Source: Isochrysis galbana (Eukaryota; Haptophyta; Isochrysidales; Isochrysidaceae). From it: a stretch of DNA of 64,000 nucleotides. The notes below the pieces were generated by a model. The model was not told the origin of the DNA. It saw only the letters and a list, made by a program, of their open reading frames with translations, and searched no databases. This document shows, in pieces, positions 21,869 to 31,372 of this stretch. Both the position numbers and the translations under genes were made by a program. The DNA lies in NCBI GenBank assembly GCA_018136815.1, contig CM030931.1, positions 1,839,398-1,903,397 of the forward strand, read 5' to 3'. The stretch's first letter is position 1; each line of letters begins with the position of its first letter.

Positions 21869-22466
21869 CGCGACGCGTCACCACGCTCTGACAGATAATT
21901 CGGATGGGCGGTTAGCCACAACTCGAAAGCACTGAGTGACCGCCCGCGCGCATTCGTATAACGACACCCTGCAACACTTTCTGTATAGACAGGTCACTCA
22001 ACGGAACAGGAGGAAGGAGAGAACTTGCTGTTGGGGATAGGTGCACCCCGCTTGGCTCGAACCCCCCGCACGACCCGGGCCCCTAAGTAGAGCACGAGGG
22101 GAGTTGCCGCAAGGCAGGGAGTGGGGGAGTGGGAAGAGAAAGGGCGTGGCTTCGAGAGCGTCTTCCAGTGCCACGAGTGAGGCGAGAATATTAAAATGTT
22201 TTTTTTTCCATTGGAAATATCCACCATATATCCGGAAAATCGGCCCAAATATCTCATGAAATATCCGGATATATCTCTCGCTTAATAGCGCTCAGACCCC
22301 TACCTACTGCGCCACACCGCATATGCTATCGCTATCGTATATATATACAAAGTAGGAGATAGGAGGCTATGTCTTTGTAGTCTTTGCTCCTTCTTTCTCC
22401 TTTCTCCTTCATTCACACAATACTACTATGTATATAGGACATAGGACACACAATCACACAATACAA

Positions 22467-22860
22467 TCACTTCGACGCGCGGTCACGCTGGTTGCTATTG
22501 AATCGCAACATGATGGAGGCCTCAACCTGATCAGCCAAAGATTGAGCACGATCAGCGCCAAAGACACACTGGAGCAATGAGAAGACACGTTCACACGATG
22601 CACCCTTAGGGGAAAGAGAAAATGCAATCCTTGCAGCGGCAGCCCATGTCGAGAACTTTGTATGATTGGCCGCCCACCAGGCTAACACTAACACATCTGA
22701 GGTGAATGAATTGACGTCCCTATGATCAATGGTAGTGCCCCGGCATGCCACCATGTAATCAGGCAGCTCTCTAAGAAGTAGATGTTTGACGCCCGGGATG
22801 TGAGAAAAGCAAGGTACTTCAGCAAGCTGTCGCACCCACAACGGGTCTAGTTTGTTGTAT
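22467..22860 (-). pseudogene. hAT transposase C-terminal dimerisation fragment
   Basis: The minus-strand translation runs from KLDPLWVRQLAEVPCFSHIPG through DVLVLAWWAANHTKFSTWA to SPKGASCERVFSLLQ and ends after ADQVEASIMLRFNSNQ. The WWxxN..., S...CERVFS pattern is the hAT C-terminal dimerisation domain. The catalytic RNase H part is absent; upstream sequence (22860-23330) is purine-rich low complexity. It lies inside the TIR element 20294-23423 and is presumably its decayed transposase. Confidence 0.75.
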
Positions 22861-23628
22861 GTTGTATGCGAACGCTGGGTTGAAAGCGCGCAGAAGCCCG
22901 GAGATGCGATGCTGCTCTTGCGCACGCTGCGCCCGTGGTTCGGCGTTGGACGCTCGTGTGGGAAAGCTCGTGTTGTTAGAGGGGTTGCAAGCGGGGAGTG
23001 AAGGAGGCGAGGGGGAGGAGGTAGGGGGAGGCGGAGGGGAGGGGAGGGGAGGGAGAGGGTGCGCGCCGAGAGGCGAGAGGGGGAGGCAGAGGGCGAGCAG
23101 GAGGGGCACGCCCAGGGCAAGGGGGTGCAGCCACACCTCCCATTGTGGTTGAGAAGCTGAAACGGGCAAGGAGCAAGGAGGTGCAAGTCTTTATCACATA
23201 AACAGTACCATTTATCAGGTATCTACGCGTGCCGCCATCGCAGCAAGGGCCCGCCCGAGCTCGCCCCCCCCCCCCCCCCGCCCCCCCCCGCGTAACAGAC
23301 TTTTTTTTTGGGTTGGGGCGCTGAGATGCGCCCAAATATCCCTGAAATATCCGCACATATCCAATCCCCGGAAATCGGCCCAAATATCCAGGAGACATAT
23401 CCGGATATTTTGGCCTACCCCTAGGGGGGGGGGACCTCTCGTCATGAAGAAAAACGGCCCTTACAGCTCTCGCCGCGAGCTATCCTCGAGAAATAAAAGA
23501 CTGAGCCTGGAGACACCTGAGACCTGCCACAAGGGTTCCCGTAGGCGCCTTGATTGAGCCTCTCCCTCCTCATCACCCTCCCGTGCCGCCAGCCGCCCCT
23601 CTCCGCCCGTTTGCTCCCTTTTCTGCGG

Positions 23629-23988
23629 TCAAATCGACACACGCGCTCGACCGCCAAGTGCAACCTTGCGTTTGCGCTGCGGCATAAGCCTCGTAAGCGC
23701 AAGAAGGCTCTGTACGCTTGTAAGGGACGGTGCGCATGTGACTTGTTTTCGCAGTTGTTCAGTGGCAAATCCTAGCATATAATTTGCCGAATTCAGTTGC
23801 AGAAATACGTGGAGTTTATCGTCTGCTGTGTTCGCAATTGTGTACATATCAGCCGACAATGAGCTTAAATGACTCGCAATTCTAATTGCCAGTGTCCACT
23901 CTTTGGCGCCAATTGCATCATTGCATTTTCTATAAAGTTCAAACAAGAAGTCTTTAGGCATCTGCATCTGACACGTTACCGGTGACAT
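23629..23988 (-). CDS. Hypothetical ORF, unrecognised
   Basis: A 119-codon minus frame. The part MPKDFLFELYRKCNDAIGAK, then EWTLAIRIASHLSSLSADMY, has ordinary helical composition and unbiased codons, unlike the surrounding low-complexity frames, but I recognise no family. The C-terminal half is basic. It sits between the hAT element and a retroposon and may be a gene fragment. Low confidence as a gene. Confidence 0.25.
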   Translation of the reverse strand: MSPVTCQMQMPKDFLFELYRKCNDAIGAKEWTLAIRIASHLSSLSADMYTIANTADDKLHVFLQLNSANYMLGFATEQLRKQVTCAPSLTSVQSLLALTRLMPQRKRKVALGGRARVSI

Positions 23989-24236
23989 ATGAAATGCTTA
24001 CTAGATACCAGTGCAAAAAAGAAGTCGTTCGGTGAGTATACACCTGAAACCTGCAAGTTTGTACCTTAATAAGGGAGTCCTTTAGGTAGAACTTATACCG
24101 TCCACACGGGGGGCATTTGCCAAAAAAACAACCAAACCTGAGGTTGCACCCTCTCTTTGGGGGCTCCCAGATTGGTTCCAGAGGGCCAACGGATAAAGGT
24201 ACCCAACTTTGTATTGTAGGACCAGTCCTACATACA

Positions 24237-25108
24237 TATAATAAAATAATTAATGTTATATCCTAGCCAACCCCACTAGCTAATTGGACACAACTTTTCC
24301 GTCCCGGAATCCCGCCATGCCTGACGAGCCAGGTGTCCGAGTGCTACCGGGGGGAGGGGGCACCGCCCCCTCCCCCCGATATTCGTCCTCCCCCCAGTGC
24401 ACGCACCGACCCCGCGCACCCCAGCACGTCCTCTCCTCGAGTCCACGCTGGGGGAAAACCCCTTTCGGGTAAAAACAACGCAGGGGGGGGGGGCACTCAT
24501 GAATAGGAGCCCAGAAACACTAATCTCTCCTCGCAAGAGCGAGTGGCCGCGGCGAGCCGCGGCCCTTCCCTCCTGGTTCTGGCGCCCCCGTCTTCTCTTA
24601 CCCAAACAGGGCGAGAAGACACGTAAACGCCGGAGGGGGGAGCTGCCACTCCCCCCTCCCCTCCCTCTTCCCTTTTCCTCCTCTCTTCCCTGCGGCGGGG
24701 GCCCATGGCGCGCGCCTGCGGCCCCTCTTCAGGTCCCCAGGAGGCCAGCAGGGGCCTGGGAGCGCAGCTCAGGGGGCAGGTGAGGCTGGGGCATGGCCCT
24801 GGCCCCTCCTGCCTCTCCATCGCTGGCTCTCGAGCCCCTGCCAGTCGACTGGAGCTGGCTGGGGGGTCCTGATCAGGGGGGCCCAGGGGGAGGAGGGGCT
24901 GGTCAGAGGGATGGGCTGGCCACGACAGGCCAGGGCGGGCGAATCAGGCGTGCCTGTGGGGAGAGGGATGGGTCAGCATGGCAGTGTGCTCCTGGCAAGC
25001 CATCAGGCATGCCAGGAGAGTGGGTGGTTCCTCCCCCATGGCGGGGGAGGAGTGGAGAGAGGGGGGGGCTCGTGCCCCGCCATGGGTGAACTAAGTATAA
25101 ACTTAGTT
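24237..25108 (-). mobile_element. Non-autonomous retroposon, copy 1 (872 bases)
   Basis: Flanked by 17-base duplications GACCAGTCCTACATACA (24220-24236 and 25109-25125). Nearly identical to 30481-31355. Read on the minus strand it starts CAACTAAGTTTATACTTAGT (self-complementary) and ends in an A/T-rich tail after GGGGTTGGCTAGGATATAAC. A minus-strand frame present whole in copy 2 is broken here. Confidence 0.85.
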
Positions 25109-25202
25109 GACCAGTCCTACATACAATGTAGGACGGAATTGCCCACGTATAAACACACGCATTTGGTGGTATTCTGGCCTAACCCTACCGATTCTCGGAC
25201 CG

Positions 25203-25398
25203 GGATGAATAAAAAAAAACTTTTAATATTCTCGCCTCACACGTGGCACTGAAAGACGCTCACGGAGCCACGCCCTTTCTCTTTCCACTCCCTCACTCCC
25301 TGCCTTGCGGCAACTCCCCTCGTGCTCTACTTAGGGGCCCGGGTCGTGCGGGGGGTCCGAGCTAAGCGGGGTGCACAGTGACCTGCCTATATAGAATG
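25203..25398 (-). mobile_element. LINE 3' end, inverted 5'-truncated copy
   Basis: The reverse complement matches 21983-22207 with about 38 bases missing in the middle, including CTCGTGCTCTACTTAGGGGC, the ACACGTGGCACTGAAAGACG region, and the terminal ATATTAAAAG plus T run. The T-run end is therefore a conserved feature of this LINE family. Confidence 0.7.
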
Positions 25399-25621
25399 TG
25401 TTACGTACGGGGTGCCGTCGTACTAATGTGTACGAGCGTTCATCCAATGTGTCTGTAGTTGTGGTCGGTGTGTAGCCCTGAATCTTTAGGTCTTTTTCTA
25501 GAACGTATTGGTGGAAACATCAACATCAAAGAAAATCACGTTCGAGAAGGGTGTACAGCCGATATGTACTCAGCCACGGGCACTTGCAAGGCACAAAAAC
25601 GACTCTAAATAAATAAACGGA

Positions 25622-25909
25622 GTGTCACCGTACGCGTATTATAAAGACGGGATGAAGGCCTTTACGGAGGCCCTTCCCAAGGGGACCAATCTCAAACAAC
25701 TCGATCTCTCGTACAACAAGATTGGCTACGCAGGAATGAAGACATTTGCTAAGGCCATCTCCATGGGAGCCTTAAATACTCTCGCAAATCTCAATCTTGC
25801 GGTCAACGAGATTGGCCCCGAGGGGACCAAGCAAAGGAGGAGAGAGTTGACGCAGGCTGCTTTGAGGACACTTTTCCACAAAAAGAAGCTCGTCCGTGAA
25901 ATTGCGTAG
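25622..25909 (+). pseudogene. Leucine-rich-repeat protein fragment
   Basis: About 95 codons containing two or three LRRs of the ribonuclease-inhibitor type: LKQLDLSYNKIGYAGMKTFA, then LANLNLAVNEIGPEGTK. A short basic C-terminus ends at 25909, followed at once by a minisatellite. The frame has no clear upstream ATG and starts within repeats, so this is probably the 3' end of a dispersed, truncated LRR gene. Confidence 0.6.
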
Positions 25910-25916
25910 CACGTAG

Positions 25917-26018
25917 CACGGGTGATTGAACGCTTTTCCATGTGTAGGCTGATGGTGATTGAACGCTTTTCCAGCTGTGGACAGGCTGTGTGGGGGTGAT
26001 GGTGATGGTGATTGAACG
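25917..26018. repeat. Minisatellite GGTGATTGAACGCTTTTCCA
   Basis: About three imperfect units of ~32-48 bases sharing GGTGATTGAACGCTTTTCCA and separated by TGTGTAGGCTGAT or AGCTGTGG. The same unit family recurs at 63430-63575. Confidence 0.75.
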
Positions 26019-26035
26019 CGATATCACGCTCGGAC

Positions 26036-26128
26036 ACCGGGCTCGTCCGGCATGGCGGGATTCCGGGACTGAAACGTTATGTCCAATTAGCTAGTGGGGT
26101 TGGCTAGGATACAACATTATTTGTTATT
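26036..26128 (+). mobile_element. 3' end of the 870-base retroposon, truncated
   Basis: Plus-strand copy of the retroposon tail: GGCATGGCGGGATTCCGGGA, then GTCCAATTAGCTAGTGGGGT and an A/T-rich end. The 5' part is missing. Opposite orientation to the copy at 24237. The remaining 26129-26731 holds no recognised gene. Confidence 0.7.
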
Positions 26129-26731
26129 ATATCGGCTTCAAAATCGAAAGGAGTACTTCAAAGTAGGCATAAGAAGGCTAGAATGATCTTGCTTGGCTTA
26201 TCTGAGGGCCAACTCGGTTTTTAGTCAGCAGTATGAGTATGAGAGCAGTCTAATGTTAGGACGGTGGCATCATGCATGGGACGATGATTATGCCTCCGCC
26301 CACGCCGCTTTCGCACGCATACCCTCAACATAGTAGCTATCACCACACAAACTCCCACATGCATCGAACTGCACGCGACCAGTCTCTTTACTATCATGCC
26401 ATTTTTCTCGTCGCAATGTACTAGTACAGTGCGCTTGCCGCTGTTGGCGAGCGTGCTGCGTTCCATGATGCTAGCGGACTGCCATCGCAAAATGCGCAGA
26501 TGGAGGAAGAGCGGGTGAGAACCGCGTGGAATGTGGTCATGGCGGCACGCATCATCACGGCTGCTCACACCGTCCTACCTGTGGTATTCTTCTGTACCTG
26601 GGAAGGTCCATGGTACTATGCCGCCCTCAACCTTTGTTTGCTGCTTGAAGCCAAAGACTCAAAGGGCGGCACGCTGCCAGCCAAAAGGAAGATCCAGCTC
26701 TGACCGGGACTGGGGGTACGTGCAAGCGCGT

Positions 26732-27739
26732 TTAAACCAAATTGATGGGGCGCAGGAAGAGTCCAGACAAGGCGCGTGAGTATGCTTGAGGGTTCTTGAA
26801 GAAAACACAGTTGACGGCACAATTGTCGACATGGTTGTCGAGAGGATCGAGCCCACATGCGCACAGCGGAGGGAGAGTCAGCTTCCTGGCCTCAGCTTCT
26901 TTCCTGAGCAGCTCGCGTCTTGCCTCAGTGTAGCGTTCCGTCTGCAGAAGCTTCTGAGCACGCTTCTTGGCTGCCTCCTGTTTGAACATGCGCTCCAACT
27001 CTTCAGTCTGGTGTTGATGCGCGATCTCTACCTCGCGAATGCGACGCACAGCCTCCTCTTCTGCGCGCTGCGCTTCAACTCGCGCCCTTGAGGCTGCTCT
27101 TCGCTTGGCCGCCTTCATGCGCTCCTGCGCCTGTCGCTCTTCTGCGGCGCGGCGACTGCGCGTTGCCTGCCGTTCGGCGAAAGCCCACTCACCACGCACT
27201 GCCACAACTCGATTTGCTGACGGGCCTGGTCTGACATCTTCCTCACTGGGTTTGTCGTCCAGACGCTCGGTACAGTGCGACTCATTCGGCACCATTGGCG
27301 CAGAGTAGGCCCCTCCAGTCATCATGTGCCGCGCCATCGCCGTCTCTGCGATGACCTGCCCCACCCGTGCCTCGAGAAGGCTCTCTGGCTCCTCAACCAG
27401 CTCCGTGACTCTCGAGCCCGCACGAGCACGTTGGACAGTTGCAGACTCATCGGGGTGGGCGTGGGCGAGGCGCGTGTTCTTCTCTTTGCGCTGCTCGCGC
27501 ATCCGCGCCGAAACCCGCTTGAGCAGGTCTCGCTGGAAGCGTGCCATCTGCTCGCTCTTGAGAGCCTCGCGCTCCATCGCCTGCTGCGCCTCAGCCGCAG
27601 CTAGGTCGGCCGCATTGGCCCCCGCTGAATTGACGGCATGCTGGCCGTCGGCCGGACCACAATGCCGCTCGAGGCGGACGCTGATGCTGGATAGCGGAGC
27701 GAGGAACTCCACCTGCGCGTTGGGCGGCAGCTTCGGCAT
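26732..27739 (-). CDS. CCDC15-like coiled-coil protein
   Basis: A single exon of about 335 residues from the Met at 27739 (MPKLPPNAQVEFLAPLSSIS). Residues ~50-110 and ~190-305 are Ala/Arg/Glu-rich coiled coil. The C-terminus has a compact Cys-containing motif, CACGLDPLDNHVDNCAVNC followed by VFFKNPQAYSRAL, which resembles my recollection of the conserved end of CCDC15, a protein of the centriole inner scaffold. The pattern (short N-terminal globular strand region, long coiled coil, Cys motif at the very end) fits. The frame is open upstream, but that sequence is the Ser/Leu translation of a (GA)n tract, so the Met at 27739 is preferred. Assignment rests on memory of the motif and needs a profile search. 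Confidence 0.6.
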   Translation of the reverse strand: MPKLPPNAQVEFLAPLSSISVRLERHCGPADGQHAVNSAGANAADLAAAEAQQAMEREALKSEQMARFQRDLLKRVSARMREQRKEKNTRLAHAHPDESATVQRARAGSRVTELVEEPESLLEARVGQVIAETAMARHMMTGGAYSAPMVPNESHCTERLDDKPSEEDVRPGPSANRVVAVRGEWAFAERQATRSRRAAEERQAQERMKAAKRRAASRARVEAQRAEEEAVRRIREVEIAHQHQTEELERMFKQEAAKKRAQKLLQTERYTEARRELLRKEAEARKLTLPPLCACGLDPLDNHVDNCAVNCVFFKNPQAYSRALSGLFLRPINLV

Positions 27740-28830
27740 CGCGCGGCAGGTGGGAAGCGAGACGAGAGAGAGAGAGAGGGAGAGAGCACGGGCGGCGGAC
27801 GCTGGGCGGGAGAAGGAGGAGGAGCCCGAATGGCGGGAGAAAATCTGGACGGGGAGGAGAGAAGAGAGAGAAGGAAAAGCTGAAAAACTTCTGCCGGAAT
27901 GCAGACCGTATTCGTACAAGTCCGCGAGTTTAAAAAAAAAGGGGGGGGGTTGGCCTATTTTAGGGTGTCGTTCTTGGTTCGGGGGGTGGTGGTCGGTATT
28001 TTCAAGGGGTGGTTCTGTCTGGAGTTTTGTGTTAGAAGGGGCTCATAGTCCCCATGTGCCTTGGTGTACGCTTAATTAGGTGTACTCCGATCTCGTCCCC
28101 TCTTTGCGTCGCTAAGACCATGCTACACCTAGCCCGCGTCTCGCTACTCGGTATGGGCCTGCCCACGGCTGTCCCACGCCCCACGCGCTCTACTCGAACA
28201 TGGTACCCCCGCGAGTCGATGAGTCGATCCGAACGCTCGCATCGCTCGATCTCGACCGTCCTCGACCTCCAAATGCCCGAATTACTCTTTGAGCTTCTCT
28301 CGACCACACACCCCTCAAATCCCAAATGTTTGGGCCTCCCCTTTTCCCTACACAGCCGCGGCACTGACCTCGTGCGCAAGCACAAGCACGAGGCACAGTC
28401 CTGGCCAGTCACTCTACCAACTACCAAGCCCATGCATGGGGAGAACTCTCAAATTGGTGCAGTGAAAGCTGCACCAAGGGATGGAAACGGCCGACTGACT
28501 CCAGGGAGAACCCTGACCAGACCCACATGGACTTGCCGCCACAACCACAACCACCCTCGCCCCGCTCCATTTTTGGCTCGTAGTGCCCTGAGTCACCTTT
28601 CTTCACGAGACTCATTCAGAAATCAGAAATCTGAAGACTACTCCTACTCTAGCAAGACTCGCTCGTCGCCGCCGCCGCCGCAGCCTCACACCAGCCGCAG
28701 CTGTTCGAGGCGCGCGCACAGCCACTCGCCGCCCGCTGCACGTAGCCGCACCGCCCAGCCGCACGCAGACTACCCCCCCCCCCCACCCCCCTACCACCCC
28801 AGTCGTGGCGCGAGAGCTACTCAGCTTCCG
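27740..28830. other. Intergenic between divergent CCDC15-like and SLC25 genes
   Basis: About 1.1 kb likely carrying both promoters. It contains a (GA) tract at 27765-27785 (pyrimidine-rich on the CCDC15-like strand), an A/G run at ~27930-27950, and a CCG/poly-C stretch (28665-28800) just before the carrier start. The plus frame stays open from 28054, but that part lacks any carrier-like sequence. Confidence 0.5.
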
Positions 28831-29694
28831 ATGCTCGACGTCTTCCTGGCTGGACTGGTCGCCGAATGGGTGCGCAAGATTATCCTCGCACCTCTGGATA
28901 CACTGACCGTCCGGCTCCAAGTGGAGCGCGACGCTCAGAAGGGTCGCTCCCGCAACCCCCTCGTGCGGGACGCGGCCGGCATCGTCCAGCAGTTGCGGCA
29001 GCCTATGGACCTCTACAGTGGCCTTGGCCTGGGCCTGATCAGCGCTGTACCGCAGGCAATGGTCTACATGCCCACATATGAGCTGTGCTCGACTATTCTG
29101 CGCGGGAGCAGCGTGCAGGTCCAGCTTGCTTCAGTCGCGACAGGAATAGCGTGCTCAATCGTCCGAGTGCCGACGGGGGTCATCAAAACACGGATACAAT
29201 GTGGAGTTGGGCCAGCGAGGCAAGTCATTGCGGATGCCATAGCGTGCGGTTGGGCGGACTTGTACGTCGGCTGGCGCGCATCTTGCCTTCTGGACATTCT
29301 TCACGCAGTCATACAGTTTACAGCGCTAGAGCAATTTCGGCGGCTCGCCCAGCTCACGGGTGGCGGACCTGCCACAGATGCAGTAGTCGGTTTACTTACG
29401 GGGTTCATCACTGCAGCTGCAACCGAGCCGCTCGATGTCGTCGTAACCCGCTTGCGCGTCCAACACAGGGCGCCTAGCGACAAGCACGACGGGGTACAGA
29501 AGCCCGGTTATTCTGGATTGCTGGATGCGTTACGAAGAATTGCGCGTGAGGAAGGATTTGTGACGTTGTGGCGAGGCGTACTGCCACGCTTCATGTATCG
29601 GGCCTTGGGCTCTTTCATTTGGTATCCAGTGTACGTCCAAGCGCGTGAGCTCTTCTCCATGGTATCAAGTACATCTTTGGCTGGTGAGAGCTAG
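28831..29694 (+). CDS. Mitochondrial carrier family (SLC25) protein
   Basis: A single exon of 287 residues, the usual carrier length. Three repeats are visible, each with a Px(D/E)xx(K/R)-type signature: LAPLDTLTVRLQVE (near residue 21), VPTGVIKTRIQ (near 113) and EPLDVVVTRLRVQ (near 198). The second repeat lacks the acidic residue of the signature. The helices after each signature end in glycine-rich turns (DLYSGLGLGLI, DLYVGWRASC, TLWRGVLPRFMYR). Carriers move metabolites across the mitochondrial inner membrane; the substrate cannot be assigned. The PRFMYRALGSFIWYPVY end is carrier-like. The frame extends upstream to 28054 with unrelated low-complexity sequence, so the Met at 28831 (MLDVFLAGLVAEWV) is taken as the start. 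Confidence 0.88.
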   Translation: MLDVFLAGLVAEWVRKIILAPLDTLTVRLQVERDAQKGRSRNPLVRDAAGIVQQLRQPMDLYSGLGLGLISAVPQAMVYMPTYELCSTILRGSSVQVQLASVATGIACSIVRVPTGVIKTRIQCGVGPARQVIADAIACGWADLYVGWRASCLLDILHAVIQFTALEQFRRLAQLTGGGPATDAVVGLLTGFITAAATEPLDVVVTRLRVQHRAPSDKHDGVQKPGYSGLLDALRRIAREEGFVTLWRGVLPRFMYRALGSFIWYPVYVQARELFSMVSSTSLAGES

Positions 29695-30463
29695 TAAGCA
29701 TGTGCGAGAACAGTATGTGTGAGCGAGATGTGTGGCTCATGGACAATATATAGAATATATAGCTAGGGTCTCTAGTCCAAAAATCTTGAAGGTTATTCAG
29801 GGTTCAAGCTCTCCCATGGGTGGAAGGGGTCTCAGAGACCCTGGGTATGATGCAGAAGGCCAGGAAGGTCACGTTCCATCGAATATGGGACAGACTCAAG
29901 TTGAGCCATCAAAAAATCCATAGTTCATAGTTCGTTTACAATATTAATAATCGAAGACTTGTGAATAAACCGTAAACCTAACCATAGCTAACATATAATA
30001 TACGACTATAATATTCTAACATTAACACTCCCGTCTTTGGCTTCCTTGTTCTGAATCCCGAGTTTAGCTGAACGACTTACAAATGGACGTTTAACACGCG
30101 AGGCCGACTACACGGTAAAGGGGTGACGCCTCCGCTAACAACCTTTTCCTTTTAAGAAAATTTGTCGCATTCGCGAGTCGACACACGTAAGGCTTCTCTT
30201 CGTCGTTCGGTATTATCGTTATAATTCTCTCGTTCTCGTTCTCGGTCAAAAGCTTCGCTTGGACGCATAGGATCTTGAGTTGTGGAGCGCCCTCTCTCTT
30301 TCTCTCGAAGAGAAGGGAAGTTTCCCCACCTTTCTTCCTCCTAGGCGCCTCGCAAATAGGTTTAATTCGCTAACTTCTCCGCGTTTCTCTATCTACTTCA
30401 GTGATTGCAATCAGGTTTAATTTGCAATCTCTTCGCATCTCCCCCTTAGGCACACCGCACTTC
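29695..30463. other. AT-rich intergenic
   Basis: No gene. Much lower GC than its surroundings at 29930-30260. It holds the phrase GGTCACGTTCCATCGAA (29868-29884), found again with one change at 41318-41334 (GGTCACGTTCCGTCGAA). Confidence 0.5.
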
Positions 30464-30480
30464 TTTCGTCTTATTCGATA

Positions 30481-31355
30481 AAATAAAATAATTAATGTTA
30501 TATCCTAGCCAACCCCACTAGCTAATTGGACACAACTTTTCCGTCCCGGAATCCCGCCATGCCTGACGAGCCAGGTGTCCGAGTGCTACCGGGGGGAGGG
30601 GGCACCGCCCCCTCCCCCCGATATTCGTCCTCCCCCCAGTGCACGCACCGACCCCGCGCACCCCAACACGTCCTCTCCTCGAGTCCACGCTGGGGGAAAA
30701 CCCCTTTCGGGTAAAAACAACGCAGGGGGGGGGGGCACTCATGAATAGGAGCCCAGAAACGCTAATCTCTCCTCGTAAGAAAGAGCGAGTGGCCGCGACG
30801 AGCCGCGGCCCTTCCCTCCTGGTTCTGGCGCCCCCGTCTTCTCTTACCCAAACGGGGCGAGAAGACACGTAAACGCCGGAGGGGAGAGCTGCCACTCCCC
30901 CCTCCCCTCCCTCTTCCCTTTTCCTCCTCTCTTCCCTGCGGCGGGGGCCCATGGCGCGCGCCTGCGGCCCCTCTTCAGGTCCCCAGGAGGCCGGCAGGGG
31001 CCTAGGAGCGCAGCTCAGGGGGCAGGTGAGGTTGGGGCATGGCCCTGGCCCCTCCTGCCTCTCCATCGCTGGCTCTCGAGCCCCTGCCAGTCGACTGGAG
31101 CTGGCTGGGGGGTCCTGATCAGGGGGGCCCAGGGGGAGGAGGGGCTGGTCAGAGGGATGGGCTGGCCACGACAGGCCAGGGCGGGCGAATCAGGCGTGCC
31201 TGTGGGGAGAGGGATGGGTCAGCATGGCAGTGTGCTCCTGGCAAGCCATCAGGCATGCCAGGAGAGTGGGTGGTTCCTCCCCCATGGCGGGGGAGGAGTG
31301 GAGAGAGGGGGGGGCTCGTGCCCCGCCATGAGTGAACCAAGTATAAACTTAGTTG
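30481..31355 (-). mobile_element. Non-autonomous retroposon, copy 2 (875 bases)
   Basis: Flanked by 17-base duplications TTTCGTCTTATTCGATA (30464-30480 and 31356-31372). Nearly identical to 24237-25108. The minus strand contains one 182-codon frame (31066-30518) that is Gly/Arg/Pro-rich with no known domain and ends LARQAWRDSGTEKLCPIS. In copy 1 this frame is broken; a related tail is at 57489. Whether it is translated is unknown. Confidence 0.88.
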
Positions 31356-31372
31356 TTTCGTCTTATTCGATA

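Larger units (their letters stand above)
20351..22207 (+). mobile_element. LINE-like insertion with 16-base target duplication
   Basis: Flanked by CCATTGGAAATATCCA at 20335-20350 and 22208-22223, both being hAT subterminal sequence, so the retroposon landed inside the hAT element. It begins ACTAACTTTATAGTTGG, which with the last bases of the duplication can form a CCAACTA/TAGTTGG hairpin. The ORF1 start follows 20 bases in. It ends ATATTAAAATG plus a T run rather than poly-A. It contains ORF1 and a second small frame, but no reverse transcriptase, so it is internally deleted or non-autonomous. Confidence 0.75.
20294..23423 (-). mobile_element. hAT-type transposon inserted in a poly-G run, with nested LINE
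   Basis: Perfect 21-base inverted ends, beginning TAGGGGTAGGCCAAAATATC at 20294, with the reverse complement ending at 23423. Both flanks are G runs (11 G on the left, 10 on the right), consistent with the 8-base duplication of hAT elements having fallen within poly-G. Subterminal AAATATCC/GGATATTT words repeat at both ends (20310-20350, 22213-22275, 23330-23410), as is usual for hAT. A minus-strand hAT transposase C-terminus lies at 22467-22860. A 1,857-base LINE-like insertion occupies 20351-22207, so the original element was about 1.26 kb. Confidence 0.8.

Noticed and set aside
25917-26018. Possible CRISPR-like array
   Set aside because: Units are few, imperfect and not separated by unique equal-length spacers; a eukaryotic minisatellite.
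24253-26111. Apparent ~75-base terminal inverted repeats suggesting one 1.9-kb DNA transposon
   Set aside because: They are tails of two oppositely oriented copies of the same retroposon; the left copy has its own 17-base duplication ending at 25125.
28054-28830. N-terminal extension of the SLC25 carrier
   Set aside because: Sequence is Pro/Ser/His-rich with no carrier or presequence character; the family N-terminus starts at 28831.
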